From positions 496,001-560,000 of the forward strand of contig NZ_PYOD01000003.1 of NCBI RefSeq assembly GCF_003026285.1: a stretch of DNA of 64,000 bases, read 5' to 3'. The position numbers were made by a program, and so were the translations under genes. The notes under the pieces were generated by a model, which saw only the letters and a program-made list of their open reading frames with translations, did no database searches and was not told the origin of the DNA. Shown here one piece after another: positions 16,175 through 26,530 of the stretch (its first letter is position 1; each line of letters opens with the position of its first letter). This DNA comes from Photobacterium profundum. Its GTDB lineage: Bacteria > Pseudomonadota > Gammaproteobacteria > Enterobacterales > Vibrionaceae.

Positions 16175-17820
16175 TATTGGCGGCCTCCAGCCGGAATAGG
16201 ATCTTGTACTTTATCGTCACCGAAAACCAATGAATTAGGTTTCTCATTTAATTGTCGTAAAACGGGTTGTAGCTCTTTCATTACTTGCTCAAAACGCGCT
16301 AATGCTCCTTCAAGGTTTCGATAAGGTGCAGCATCAGGTCCGAAGCCATTCAAGGTTGCCTGAATTTCTTGTAAACTTTTACGCATATCATTGGGTAATG
16401 CTTGAGTATCTTTTTGTGCTAGCAATTTGTCTAAGCTTTTCGCTACCTTCTCTGCGGCTAGTAAGGTTTTTTGCGAAGTGTCTAATGTCTTAGTTAAAGA
16501 CGTTAACGTATCTTCGACGGGTAAATCATTAAACTTCTTCAGTACACCGCTAATCTGCTTTTGAATTTCAGCAAAACCACCTGCTTTAGTTGGAAACAAC
16601 GGATAGTCATCATAGCTATTGATTGGTGGCATTTTTTCATCTTTATATACTTCTGTATCGACAAATAATGCACCAGTTAATAAATTACCCGTTTTAAGGC
16701 TACCGCGAAGCCCACCTTTAAATTCACGTTCTAAATTGCGTTTCAAGCCATCAAGAGAATCAAAACCATTTTTACCATAAACTCGACCAAGCTCTATCCG
16801 AATAAGAACAGGAATCTGCTTGGTAGAAAAACCCTCTTCGCCTGTTGGTAAACGTAGAGGCACTTTTTTCACCGTACCAATACGAATACCACGATATTCA
16901 ATAGGAGCACCTTCATTTAAGCCACGAACCGATTCATCAAATAGCATGACATATTCAATATACTCATCGAAAATTCGCTCACGTACCACATTAAAGTTGT
17001 TATATAGCTTGAACAGGCTCATCTGTTTGGTGATAAGGTTTCCTTCTTCAGAGCCATTAGGCACTCTAAAACTGACTCCTCCTGTAATTAATGATTCTAT
17101 TGAACCTATTTTCAAGTTGAAGCCCTGCGCCGACATCTGTAAATCAACACCTGATGTTAACCAAAATTTAGTACGACTACGGATCAAACTGTCATATGGC
17201 TGAAAAATAAACAGCTGGTAGTTGGCTTTTTTAGTGTCAGTATCAAAGCTCACCTTTTCAACTCGCCCTACAGTAAATCCTTCATATAATACTGGGTCAC
17301 CAACACTGAGTTTACCCGCTTCACGGTGCGTAAGTATCAATCGTAAACCTTTAGCATCTGCGGGTGCAACAGGCGGTACATCGAGTACTTCAAAGTCTCG
17401 TTTTTCTTCTTTTTTAACGCCCGGTTGTAATTCAATATATGACCCTGACAGTAAGGTATCCAAACCCGAAATACCCTCTTTACCAATTCGGGGTTTTACT
17501 ACCCAAAATCGTGTATCTTCTTTCAGCATTCTTTCTGCGTCTTTATCCATCTGCACTTTTGCGGTGATATACGTGTAATCATCGCTCAGTTTAACTTCGG
17601 TCACGACGCCTACTTTTACATTCAGTGATTTAATCTCGGTTTTCCCCACTTCAATACCTTCTGCCGTTTTTAACGTCAGCGTTATCTCTGGGCCTTTACT
17701 TCCAACAAATTGCACCAACATCCAGATACCAATTACCAATGCAACAATAGGCACTAACCATATCGTTGATATCTGTTTTAAATCTTGAACGTCAGCCTTA
17801 GCTGGCTTGTTATCATTCAT
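16174..17820 (-). CDS. pqiB: PqiB, MCE-domain intermembrane tunnel protein
   Basis: 548 residues, as in E. coli PqiB. One N-terminal membrane anchor (STIWLVPIVALVIGIWML, about residues 18-36) is followed by three MCE domains at about 44-140, 155-260 and 285-400. A C-terminal helical stretch builds the periplasm-spanning needle. It forms the channel between PqiA in the inner membrane and PqiC in the outer membrane, moving phospholipids or preserving envelope integrity. It lies 37 bases after pqiA and overlaps pqiC by one base. Confidence 0.93.
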   Translation of the reverse strand: MNDNKPAKADVQDLKQISTIWLVPIVALVIGIWMLVQFVGSKGPEITLTLKTAEGIEVGKTEIKSLNVKVGVVTEVKLSDDYTYITAKVQMDKDAERMLKEDTRFWVVKPRIGKEGISGLDTLLSGSYIELQPGVKKEEKRDFEVLDVPPVAPADAKGLRLILTHREAGKLSVGDPVLYEGFTVGRVEKVSFDTDTKKANYQLFIFQPYDSLIRSRTKFWLTSGVDLQMSAQGFNLKIGSIESLITGGVSFRVPNGSEEGNLITKQMSLFKLYNNFNVVRERIFDEYIEYVMLFDESVRGLNEGAPIEYRGIRIGTVKKVPLRLPTGEEGFSTKQIPVLIRIELGRVYGKNGFDSLDGLKRNLEREFKGGLRGSLKTGNLLTGALFVDTEVYKDEKMPPINSYDDYPLFPTKAGGFAEIQKQISGVLKKFNDLPVEDTLTSLTKTLDTSQKTLLAAEKVAKSLDKLLAQKDTQALPNDMRKSLQEIQATLNGFGPDAAPYRNLEGALARFEQVMKELQPVLRQLNEKPNSLVFGDDKVQDPIPAGGRQ

Positions 17821-17857
17821 AATCAGGCTTCTTATTAAAGTTAGAAATTACTGTCGA

Positions 17858-19225
17858 TTAAACTGAATGATCAGCGGTATCGAATTCTTTTATTTCATCT
17901 AAATGCGGGGTTGGCTCATTACCGTTATTTGATTGTGTCCAGAAAACACGAGGATCAAACTGCATAGCTGACAGCATTGTGCAAATAACCACAATCGCGA
18001 AAGACAAAGCAGCAGGACCAGGAAAAATTGCCATTAAATTTTGTAGTTGTACCAGCGCAACTAAAATGGCGACAACAAAAATATCAATCATTGACCAACG
18101 CCCGATCAGCTCTGTCATTCGGTACAAACCCAAACGTTGAATAGCCCGCTTGGTGGATGAATCCGCAGTTTTACGCGCACTGATAAACAACCAGACCAAA
18201 GAAAACATTTTGGCTAAGGGAATGACGACACTCGCGAAAAAAATCACCATCGCGATAGGATATGAGCCCATATTCCACAGTAATACAACGCCCCCCATTA
18301 TAGTAGAGCCTTCAACCTTTCCCAAACTAACGGTGTACATCATTGGGTAGAGATTTGCTGGAATATAAAAAATGAATGACGCTAATAGTAACGCCCACGA
18401 CTTTTGAAGGCTTAGTTTCGGGGCATAATGATGTAAATGACTGCCGCAGCGTAAACACTTCGTGTGTGCTTTTTCTGGCATTGGGTTTAATTGAGAACAC
18501 ATATGGCAGTTAACATGATTATTCGACATATGCGTGTCGCCAGGTTTCACGTCACTAAGCGGTACCATCGGAATAAACTGATCCCATAGCCACGTTCTAT
18601 CAACCATCGAGACACACTTAACAACCAATACAGTGTAAACACAGAAAGCGCCAAAAGAGATACCTAACCCAACATCCGCTAACGATGCAATTTTAATTAA
18701 ACTAACAAGTACCCCAATAAAAAAAACATCTACCATCAACCAAGCTTCAACACGAAAAAGACCACGGCATAAACGTTTTATCACTCGTAGATTTACATTT
18801 TCGCGCCCCACTTGCTTAATTTTCGAGGCTTTATAATATAAATACATCACAACGAAAATATAGCCAGCAGGTAATACGATAACTGTCATTAGCAGTAATA
18901 ACGCCAACAAGCTATTTTCAAAATGCTGCAGCATTTCAGCAGCATGTAACAAGGTTATTTCTTGAGAGATCCCTTGAACACTAAAAGACATGAACGGAAA
19001 ACTAATACTCAAAACCAGCATGATCATACAAGCAATACCGTAGGCTAACGGACGCTGAAACGGCATAGAAATTTGCTTAGTTAACGTATGATGGCAACGT
19101 GGACATCCCGCCTTTTGCCCTTCTTCGAGCCTTGGCTTATCTACAACTAACCCGCACTCTTCACACGCAATCATCAATTCAGGTGCTTTGTGTTCTGTCA
19201 TGGGTAAATTTGACTCATTTAACAC
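17858..19225 (-). CDS. pqiA: PqiA inner-membrane protein of the PqiABC system
   Basis: Multi-span inner-membrane protein of 455 residues made of two homologous halves. Each begins with paired CxxC motifs (CEEC and CPRC; CHMC and CLRC) that look like zinc ribbons, followed by four predicted helices. I keep the GTG start at 19225 because GAGGTGATAT lies directly upstream; the internal ATG at 19201 lacks such a site. First gene of pqiABC. In E. coli the operon is induced by paraquat through SoxRS; no SoxS box was recognised here. Confidence 0.92.
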   Translation of the reverse strand: MLNESNLPMTEHKAPELMIACEECGLVVDKPRLEEGQKAGCPRCHHTLTKQISMPFQRPLAYGIACMIMLVLSISFPFMSFSVQGISQEITLLHAAEMLQHFENSLLALLLLMTVIVLPAGYIFVVMYLYYKASKIKQVGRENVNLRVIKRLCRGLFRVEAWLMVDVFFIGVLVSLIKIASLADVGLGISFGAFCVYTVLVVKCVSMVDRTWLWDQFIPMVPLSDVKPGDTHMSNNHVNCHMCSQLNPMPEKAHTKCLRCGSHLHHYAPKLSLQKSWALLLASFIFYIPANLYPMMYTVSLGKVEGSTIMGGVVLLWNMGSYPIAMVIFFASVVIPLAKMFSLVWLFISARKTADSSTKRAIQRLGLYRMTELIGRWSMIDIFVVAILVALVQLQNLMAIFPGPAALSFAIVVICTMLSAMQFDPRVFWTQSNNGNEPTPHLDEIKEFDTADHSV

Positions 19226-19686
19226 ATATCACCTCAGTATAGGTAAGAACAAGGCATAAGCTTCGATAACAAGAAAAGTAAAACCAATAAATACAATAAG
19301 ATATATATTGTTATGCGCCAAGTCACACAATGCTATGCCTAATAATGATTATAAACACAGATATATCGTAATACTTTCTTAAAATGCAGAGTTTACAACA
19401 CTCCCTTGAGAAGTGAACAGTGTTTTTTACTGAAAGTAATAGTATTATTCGTTTAGAGGAATGTGAAAACTTAAATTTTGGGTTGAAAGTAAAAACTACA
19501 AGATTAGCCTCAATAACAAAAGTTATAAAAAAGCTACACACTGCATTTAATATTTTTTATTCTCTTTTATGCCCAATAATTACCCTCAATTAGTTAGCAC
19601 AGAGTGATAACCCAGCTCAGACCATGAAAAAAACCACAACAAAAATGCGTGGCTTTAGTTACATCGAATTCATCATTAGTAACGTG
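19226..19686. other. intergenic region, no gene seen
   Basis: About 460 bases upstream of pqiA and downstream of phhB. A weak hairpin (CCAC/GTGG with flanking A and T runs) at about 19627-19656 could end phhB transcripts. The only long minus-strand frame has no ribosome binding site and looks random. Confidence 0.45.
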
Positions 19687-20025
19687 CTACTCTAGACAAC
19701 GATCAGTCTTCGCTGCACAAATGAAATCATTCTTATGTAGCCCTTTTGCTGAGTGACTCCACCAGCAAACGGTGACTTTCCCCCACTCTAACGTTATGGT
19801 CGGGTGGTGAAACTCTTCCTCGGCTAGCTCTGCAATTTTATTACTGAAAGCCCAAGCAAGTTTAAAGTTTTTAAATGTAAATTCACGTTCCAGTTGTTTA
19901 ATTCCATTACGTTCTATTACGCTCCACTGCGAGATACCCTGTAACATTTCTTCTAATTCAAGGTCGGTTACTTTTGGTGCATCAATGTGGCAAGCTTCGC
20001 ATTTCAATTCATGTAAATTAGACAT
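19687..20025 (-). CDS. phhB: pterin-4a-carbinolamine dehydratase
   Basis: Cytoplasmic enzyme of 112 residues that recycles the pterin cofactor after phenylalanine hydroxylation. It has the family core: [23 protein letters not shown], then the [17 protein letters not shown] active-site region with paired His and the C-terminal [10 protein letters not shown]. Its start overlaps the end of phhA by 8 bases, so the two are translationally coupled. Confidence 0.94.
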   Translation of the reverse strand: MSNLHELKCEACHIDAPKVTDLELEEMLQGISQWSVIERNGIKQLEREFTFKNFKLAWAFSNKIAELAEEEFHHPTITLEWGKVTVCWWSHSAKGLHKNDFICAAKTDRCLE

Positions 20026-20830
20026 ATTCCCCTAAATGCTCCTTTTTCTTTGGTGGAAATAACGGTTTGTGTAGCCCCAAAGCTTTGGCTTCTTGCACCA
20101 TGCTCATAATGTCTTTTTGTGCTAATTCATACAGCTGGTTAATGTTTTTAATCACAAAATAGAGTGGCTGCATAATATCTATTCGGTAAGGTGTCCGCAT
20201 TACATCGACGGGTTCAAAAGGCTTATAACGTGCCTTTCTTCCTTTATATACATATTCTGTCTCGCCAGGTGAAGATAAAATACCACCGCCATAAATAGTA
20301 CGCTGATCAGCTGTTTTCATTAAACCGAATTCCACCGTGAACCAATACAGTCGAGCTAAATACACGCGATCTTCCTTACTGGCTTGATCACCTAACCGGC
20401 CGTACGCGTGGGTAAATTCAGCAAAAGCGGGATTTGTCAGCATCGCACAATGACCAAATACTTCGTGAAAGAAATCAGGCTCTTGCAAATAGTCAAATTC
20501 ATCACGATTTCGTAGAAAGGTAGCTACTGGAAATTGTTTGTTAGAAAGTAAATAAAAAAAACGGTCGAAATTAATCAATGCGGGGACTTCTACACATTCC
20601 CAGCCCGTCGTTTCTTTCAACACTCGATTAATATTTTTTAACTGCGGAACATGGTCGGTCGGTAAATTTAGTAACTTTAATCCAGCAAGATATTCTTCGC
20701 AGGCTTTCCCCTTAATACAAGTGAGCTGCCTTACAACCAAATCATGCCAGATTTGATTCTCATCTTCACTCCAATCAATAAAGCCATTTTCATCTGACTT
20801 TTTAGAGACATACTTGGTCGCTTTTCCCAT
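20018..20830 (-). CDS. phhA: phenylalanine 4-monooxygenase
   Basis: Iron- and tetrahydropterin-dependent hydroxylase, phenylalanine to tyrosine; 270 residues, the usual bacterial length without the regulatory domain of animal enzymes. The iron ligands are visible: the two His of FHEVFGHC and the Glu of FTVEFGLM. The pterin-site region LQEPDFFHE is also intact. First gene of phhAB, divergent from hmgA across a region containing a TyrR-type box. Confidence 0.95.
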   Translation of the reverse strand: MGKATKYVSKKSDENGFIDWSEDENQIWHDLVVRQLTCIKGKACEEYLAGLKLLNLPTDHVPQLKNINRVLKETTGWECVEVPALINFDRFFYLLSNKQFPVATFLRNRDEFDYLQEPDFFHEVFGHCAMLTNPAFAEFTHAYGRLGDQASKEDRVYLARLYWFTVEFGLMKTADQRTIYGGGILSSPGETEYVYKGRKARYKPFEPVDVMRTPYRIDIMQPLYFVIKNINQLYELAQKDIMSMVQEAKALGLHKPLFPPKKKEHLGEYV

Positions 20831-21003
20831 AAAAATGCCCTCTAATTTTCTCGCCTTACCATGGCTTTAATAGGACGTTAATGATTAACAGCTTCACCAT
20901 TACACCTATGAACGCAGATAATCTATACCTGTCCTTTTTATAAAGATTAGGTGTTTTACAGGGGTAATTGGAAGCTATAAATAGGAATCAAACAAAAGTG
21001 ACG

Positions 21004-21021
21004 TGTAACATAAATTTTACA
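21004..21021. promoter_or_regulatory. TyrR/PhhR-type box
   Basis: TGTAAC-ATAAAT-TTTACA matches the TGTAAA-N6-TTTACA consensus with one change. It lies between phhA and hmgA, about 175 nt upstream of phhA and 300 nt upstream of hmgA. A weaker half-matching site is at 21160-21177. Regulation of phh and hmg genes by TyrR-family activators is known in other gamma-proteobacteria. Confidence 0.65.
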
Positions 21022-21322
21022 TGCACTTCGTGCTGACACTTTAGCCGCAAGAATCAAGCATAACCAACTACCTCTTTTAATCAGCTTCTAAAGGGCAAAT
21101 TAACAGATTGAAAGATATAAAGTATCTCTACAGCAAGAACGATTTTAGAAATACATATATGTAAAATATTCAACACACTATCAGTATTTCTATTACTACC
21201 ATTTAATTGATTGTTTACTGTAACTCCGCCAAAGTTAAATTATTAATTAACATTTACTTAACCTTATTCGTTTTTTGTTTTGGGTTAATCGGTGTTAAAA
21301 AAGCTGACGAAAGAGGGAGTTA

Positions 21323-22468
21323 ATGATGCAGCAATGGTTTCAGTTTCCAATCATTGAAGGGAAAGCTTCTCGGCAGGCACATTGTGACCTTCCAGAAGGT
21401 ACTTTCGAACGCGAATGCGGGAAAGAAGGTTTCTTTGGTCCAGCTAGCCATATGTATCATAAGCACGCGCCAACAGGCTGGATAAAATGGGAAGGCCCAC
21501 TTCGACCACGCGCGATAGACACCACCAAACTTGAACAAACAGGCATTACACCGTGGGATGCTTCACTGCTTCTTCATAACGACAATGTGAAAATACGCGT
21601 TTGGAATAGCCAACAAAGTATGGATCATCTAGTACGTAACGGCGATGGTGATGAAGTGCTATTTGTTCATAGTGGCAGTGGTCATTTCTATTGTGATTAC
21701 GGTCATTTAAGCTTTAAAGACGGTGATTACATTGTTATACCACGCGCCACCAGCTGGCGTATTGAAATGGATGAGCCAATATCATTGTTACTGATTGAAG
21801 CGTCTAACAGCGGCTATAAAACACCCGATAGAGGTATTGTTGGGCAACATGCCGTTTATGATCCTGCAATATTAGAATATGCCCGCATTGATGATGACTT
21901 TTTAGCTCAACAAGACGATCAACAAAGCAACCAAAAAACGTGGGAAGTACTCTTAAAAGCGCGTAACCAAATGAATACCATTACCTACCCTTACAATCCA
22001 TTAGATGCACAAGGTTGGAAAGGTAATCTTACCGTTTTCAAATTAAATTGGCGTGATATTCGCCCACTAATGAGCCACCGTTACCACTTGCCACCGTCGG
22101 CACACACCACATTTATCGCAGATGGTTTTGTCATCTGTACTTTTGTACCTCGTCCGATCGAAAGCGATCCAAATGCGCTTAAAGTACCCTTCTTTCATAA
22201 CAATGATGATTACGATGAAGTGTTGTTTTATCACCGTGGTAATTTCTTCAGCCGAGATAATATTGAAGCAGGAATGATCACTCATCACCCTTGCGGATTC
22301 TCTCATGGCCCTCACCCTAAAGCACTTGCTGCGAGTCAGACTAATCAGAAAAAAGAAACTGACGAAGTTGCCGTGATGATCGATACACGCTTCCCATTAG
22401 AAATAGCAGACTTACCTGAAGGTGTGGAAAATAAAGACTATGTTTATTCTTGGTTGAATCGTAAATAG
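21323..22468 (+). CDS. hmgA: homogentisate 1,2-dioxygenase
   Basis: Non-haem iron dioxygenase opening the ring of homogentisate to maleylacetoacetate. The 381-residue protein is the short bacterial form (eukaryotic enzymes are about 445). It begins MMQQWFQFPIIEGKASRQAH and contains the cupin region VHSGSGHFYCDYG and a His-rich C-terminal part (FSHGPHPKAL), in line with family iron ligands. GAGGGAG lies 5-8 nt before the start. First gene of a catabolic run. Confidence 0.88.
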   Translation: MMQQWFQFPIIEGKASRQAHCDLPEGTFERECGKEGFFGPASHMYHKHAPTGWIKWEGPLRPRAIDTTKLEQTGITPWDASLLLHNDNVKIRVWNSQQSMDHLVRNGDGDEVLFVHSGSGHFYCDYGHLSFKDGDYIVIPRATSWRIEMDEPISLLLIEASNSGYKTPDRGIVGQHAVYDPAILEYARIDDDFLAQQDDQQSNQKTWEVLLKARNQMNTITYPYNPLDAQGWKGNLTVFKLNWRDIRPLMSHRYHLPPSAHTTFIADGFVICTFVPRPIESDPNALKVPFFHNNDDYDEVLFYHRGNFFSRDNIEAGMITHHPCGFSHGPHPKALAASQTNQKKETDEVAVMIDTRFPLEIADLPEGVENKDYVYSWLNRK

Positions 22469-22533
22469 CAACAAGTAATAACACATAAATCATTAATAGC
22501 ATTAGTTATTTTCTACTAACTTGGATATATAGA

Positions 22534-22546
22534 TTTACATTGTAAA
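22534..22546. promoter_or_regulatory. palindrome before the fumarylacetoacetase gene
   Basis: TTTACATTGTAAA is a perfect 6-bp palindrome around one base, made of the same half-sites as the TyrR box but in outward order. It ends 4 nt before the AAGGAG ribosome site. It may be an operator or chance. Confidence 0.35.
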
Positions 22547-22559
22547 TAAGGAGCACACA

Positions 22560-23582
22560 GTGAAATTAGCGTCTTTACATCAAGGTCGTGATGGTCAACT
22601 CGTTGTTGTATCAAGAGATTTAACACAAGCCGTTCACGCACACGACATTGCCCCAACCCTACAGTTTGCGTTAGATAACTGGGACCAAGTCGAAGCCGAT
22701 TTACAGCACCTCTACCGCAACCTTAATGATGGTGTTGCCCATGATATCTTTCCTTTTAACCCGCACGGATGTGCTTCGCCGCTTCCTCGTGCATATCAAT
22801 GGGCTGATGGCAGTGCTTATGTTAACCACGTTGAATTGGTTCGAAAGGCCCGTGGGGCAGCAATGCCTGAAAGCTTCTGGACCGATCCTTTAATGTACCA
22901 AGGTATGTCTGATGGCTTTCTTGGTCCTTATCAAGATATACAAGCAGCCGATGAAGCATGGGGAATCGATTTTGAAGGTGAAATAGCCATTATTACCGAC
23001 GATATTCCGATGGGGACACGCACAGAACAATTACACGACCACATTAAATTGCTGATGTTAGTGAATGATGTGTCGTTACGTAACCTTATTCCTAATGAAC
23101 TTGGCAAAGGGTTTGGGTTCTTCCAGTCAAAACCCGCATCCGCTTTTTCACCGGTAGCAATAACGCCCGATGAATTAAATGACAGCTGGCATGATTTTAA
23201 AGTACATCACCGTTTAACGGTTCATTTAAACAATGAATTATTTGGGCAACCTCATGCGGGTACAGATATGACATTTAACTTCGCTGAATTGGTGCAACAT
23301 ATCGCGAAAAGCCGCCATGTTGGGGCAGGAACAATCATTGGTTCAGGCACTGTATCTAACCTTGACCGCACAAGTGGTTCTTGCTGTCTAGCTGAGAGAC
23401 GTATGCTTGAAACGATTGAAAATGGCATACCCGTAACCCCCTTTATGAAGTTTGGCGATACCGTGAAAATAGAAATGTTTGATGACAATGGGAATTCTAT
23501 TTTCGGGGCAATAGAGCAAAAGGTTGTTAAATACACTAACGTCTATGATGAACAAGATTTAGATCGCCATAAACCCGTTTAA
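22560..23582 (+). CDS. fahA: fumarylacetoacetate hydrolase family protein
   Basis: Soluble FAH-fold hydrolase of 340 residues, expected to split fumarylacetoacetate into fumarate and acetoacetate. It starts at a GTG preceded by AAGGAG. Family metal-site segments are present: DFEGEIAIITDD with the conserved acidic residues, and the later GTIIGSGTVSN. It is the short bacterial type. Its place between hmgA and maiA makes the tyrosine pathway role firm. Confidence 0.9.
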   Translation: MKLASLHQGRDGQLVVVSRDLTQAVHAHDIAPTLQFALDNWDQVEADLQHLYRNLNDGVAHDIFPFNPHGCASPLPRAYQWADGSAYVNHVELVRKARGAAMPESFWTDPLMYQGMSDGFLGPYQDIQAADEAWGIDFEGEIAIITDDIPMGTRTEQLHDHIKLLMLVNDVSLRNLIPNELGKGFGFFQSKPASAFSPVAITPDELNDSWHDFKVHHRLTVHLNNELFGQPHAGTDMTFNFAELVQHIAKSRHVGAGTIIGSGTVSNLDRTSGSCCLAERRMLETIENGIPVTPFMKFGDTVKIEMFDDNGNSIFGAIEQKVVKYTNVYDEQDLDRHKPV

Positions 23583-23603
23583 ATAAAAAGGGCAGGAATA
23601 ACA

Positions 23604-24263
23604 ATGGATGATGCAATTGCAATAACGCTATACGATTATTACCGTTCTTCTGCCTCATACCGTGTGCGTATTGCATTAAATTTAAAAGGGTTGGATGCAG
23701 GAAAAGCCTACAAACAGTGCCCTATTTCACTGATTGATAACGAACAAAACAGTCGTGATTATACCAAGGTAAACCCTAATGGTTTAGTGCCGAGCGTGAA
23801 AACCGACCATGGCATCTTAAGTCAATCTTTAGCGATCATTGAATACCTTGATGAAACGTACCCAAATATTCCTTTGCTACCTAACGATCCTTGGCAAAAA
23901 GCACAGTGTCGCTCTTTTGCCCTATTGATTGCCTGCGATATTCACCCTTTGAATAATCTACGTGTGCTGAACTACTTAAACAGCGATTTAGGTGTTAATC
24001 AGAACGAAAAAATGGTTTGGTATTTTCATTGGCTTGAACGCGGGTTTCAGGCATTAGAAGCTATGTTGAGTCGTAGCCCATCGTTTGAACAGGCTTTCTG
24101 TTTTGGCAACCACGCAACGCTGGCTGATATTTGCTTAATTCCACAAATTTACAATGCTAAACGTTTTGATTTTGATATGACTAAATACCCTAATCTCTCG
24201 CTCGTTGAGCAGCATTGTCAACAAATAGACGCATTCAAACATGCACACCCTGATCAACAGTAA
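23604..24263 (+). CDS. maiA: maleylacetoacetate isomerase
   Basis: Zeta-class glutathione transferase of 219 residues isomerising maleylacetoacetate to fumarylacetoacetate with glutathione. The N-terminal thioredoxin-like domain contains the catalytic YYRSSASYRVRIALN motif, followed by NPNGLVPS and SQSLAIIEYLDE for glutathione binding. The C-terminal helical domain ends near residue 215. It starts 21 bases after fahA; the three genes look co-transcribed. Confidence 0.94.
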   Translation: MDDAIAITLYDYYRSSASYRVRIALNLKGLDAGKAYKQCPISLIDNEQNSRDYTKVNPNGLVPSVKTDHGILSQSLAIIEYLDETYPNIPLLPNDPWQKAQCRSFALLIACDIHPLNNLRVLNYLNSDLGVNQNEKMVWYFHWLERGFQALEAMLSRSPSFEQAFCFGNHATLADICLIPQIYNAKRFDFDMTKYPNLSLVEQHCQQIDAFKHAHPDQQ

Positions 24264-24348
24264 GCAAGTAACAGTAACCGAGCAAGATAAGCAAAGCAGC
24301 ACAAAACAATAATAAACATAACGACGTTACACACGGAGGGTTTAATCA

Positions 24349-26355
24349 ATGACAGTAAATACCGACGATCCACAAATGCTGTGGCGCCCTTCACGGGAGC
24401 GTATTCAATCCAGCTTACTCTATCAATTTATGGTTCAATTGAGTGAGCAACAAAATACACTGTTCCATGACTACCACCAGCTGCATCACTGGTCTGTTGC
24501 CCACAGCGATATCTTCTGGGATCAAGTCTGGGATTTTTCTGATGTGATAGGTCATAGAGGCGAGCCCATTAGCTTTATCCCCCCGAAATCAAAGTTATCA
24601 GCTAAAGAGACACAGTGGTTTCCTACTGCAACGCTAAATTTTGCAGAAAATTTACTCAAAAACTGGAATCGGCATGCAGCTGCAGATGCCATCGTATTTC
24701 ACAGTGAAGGGCAAAAAGAACAACAGCAACGTATAAGCTGGCAACAGCTCTATCGTCAAACATCACAACTTACCCAATTTCTCGCCGCTAAAGGGGTTAA
24801 ACAAGGTGATGTAGTTGCAGGATACACACCCAACATACCTCAGGCTATTATTGCCATGCTAGCTACATCGGCATTGGGCGCAATTTGGACATCGACGTCA
24901 CCCGACTTTGGTGCAGATAGTGTTATCGAACGATTTGGACAAACTAAACCCAAAGTATTATTAACGGCAAACGGCTATTTTTATAACGGAAAATCACACA
25001 GCAGCTTAGGCAATATCACGCAAATGCTCGCTCAACTTCCCAGCGTTGAACAATTGGTTATTATTCCCTATACCCAGATAGATATACGTGCATTTACCGC
25101 TTCTACCCCCAAAAGTGTCACACAAACCCTTTGGCAAGATGCATTAGATCCATACGAACCAACAGATATTCAATTTACAGCTGTGCCTTTTAACCACCCG
25201 CTGTATATTTTGTATTCATCAGGCACTACAGGCAAACCCAAGTGCATTGTGCACAGCACAGGCGGGGTATTATTAAATCACCTTAAAGAGCACAAGTTAC
25301 ATTGTAACGTAAAGTTTGGCGATCGCATTTTCTATTTCACAACATGCGGCTGGATGATGTGGAATTGGTTAGTCAGCGGGCTAGCATCGGGGGCTACCGT
25401 CGTACTGTATGACGGTTCACCGTTTTATCCTGATGCGAGTGTGCTATGGGATATGGCAGAGCAAGAACAGCTTTCGTTGTTTGGCACATCTGCCAAATAT
25501 TTAGAAGCACTCGAAAAACAAAATTACAGCCCAAACCAGTTCTATTCATTACCACACCTACAAACATTATGTTCAACTGGTTCTGTACTTGCACCAGAAC
25601 AATTTGATTATGTTTACAGCTATATCAAATCTGATCTACAGCTTGCGTCTATTTCTGGTGGTACAGATATTTGTGGTTGCTTTGCTATCGGCAATCCGTT
25701 GAATCCGGTTTATAAAGGAGAATGCCAGAGCCAAGCATTAGGTATGGATGTGCGTGTTTTTAATGAACAGGGTCAAACAGAATTAACCCAACAAGGTGAG
25801 CTTGTTTGTTGTAATAGTTTCCCAAATCAACCGATTGGTTTTTGGAATGATCCAGAAGGAAAGCGCTATCACAATGCATATTGGAATACCTATCCGAATA
25901 CATGGCATCACGGTGATTTTGTCGCATTAAGCAGTACAGGTGGCATGGTTTTCTTTGGCCGTTCTGATGCAGTATTAAACCCAGGTGGTATACGTATTGG
26001 TACAGCAGAAATTTACCGCCAAGTGAACCCATTACATGAAATTACCGACTCAGTAGTAATAGGACAAAACTGGAAAAATGATGTACGTGTGGTGCTATTT
26101 GTTCAACTAGCCGATGGCTGCATATTAGATGACGCGCTAAAAGCCACAATACGCCAGCGAATTAAACAACATTGCTCTCCTCGCCATATTCCTGCGGTTA
26201 TCTTGCCCGTTCTCGATATACCAAGAACTAAATCAGGAAAGTTGGTAGAACTTGCTGTGCGTAATATCGTACATAATTTACCAGTAACAAATATAGGGGC
26301 CTTGACGAACCCGTCCGCATTAGAACAGTATAAAGGACTAAAAGAACTAGAGTAG
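24349..26355 (+). CDS. acetoacetyl-CoA synthetase
   Basis: ANL-family adenylating enzyme of 668 residues, converting acetoacetate plus ATP and CoA to acetoacetyl-CoA. Features are the AMP-binding loop YSSGTTGKPK at about residue 290, the GMDVRVF/GELVC region, WHHGDF, and the C-terminal RTKSGKLVE lysine motif. GGAGGG lies 7 nt before the start. Placed after maiA, it salvages the acetoacetate released by fumarylacetoacetase, completing the pathway to central metabolism. Confidence 0.9.
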   Translation: MTVNTDDPQMLWRPSRERIQSSLLYQFMVQLSEQQNTLFHDYHQLHHWSVAHSDIFWDQVWDFSDVIGHRGEPISFIPPKSKLSAKETQWFPTATLNFAENLLKNWNRHAAADAIVFHSEGQKEQQQRISWQQLYRQTSQLTQFLAAKGVKQGDVVAGYTPNIPQAIIAMLATSALGAIWTSTSPDFGADSVIERFGQTKPKVLLTANGYFYNGKSHSSLGNITQMLAQLPSVEQLVIIPYTQIDIRAFTASTPKSVTQTLWQDALDPYEPTDIQFTAVPFNHPLYILYSSGTTGKPKCIVHSTGGVLLNHLKEHKLHCNVKFGDRIFYFTTCGWMMWNWLVSGLASGATVVLYDGSPFYPDASVLWDMAEQEQLSLFGTSAKYLEALEKQNYSPNQFYSLPHLQTLCSTGSVLAPEQFDYVYSYIKSDLQLASISGGTDICGCFAIGNPLNPVYKGECQSQALGMDVRVFNEQGQTELTQQGELVCCNSFPNQPIGFWNDPEGKRYHNAYWNTYPNTWHHGDFVALSSTGGMVFFGRSDAVLNPGGIRIGTAEIYRQVNPLHEITDSVVIGQNWKNDVRVVLFVQLADGCILDDALKATIRQRIKQHCSPRHIPAVILPVLDIPRTKSGKLVELAVRNIVHNLPVTNIGALTNPSALEQYKGLKELE

Positions 26356-26530
26356 TATTCAACTAGCCATTGGAATATGGCCAATTAAGCACACTTTCGT
26401 CTAAATCAGCCTATTTTTCGACCGCTTTGGTCATGCAAAAAATGCCTCTCTTCTACCGATGGCTCTTTTTAAGTAACATGGATACATTGAAGACGGTTAC
26501 CCCGTCGTTCCCAAGGAGATCTGTCACAAC

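Noticed and set aside
19323..19541. 72-residue minus-strand frame before pqiA
   Set aside because: Cys/Ile-rich translation of AT-rich DNA with no start signals.
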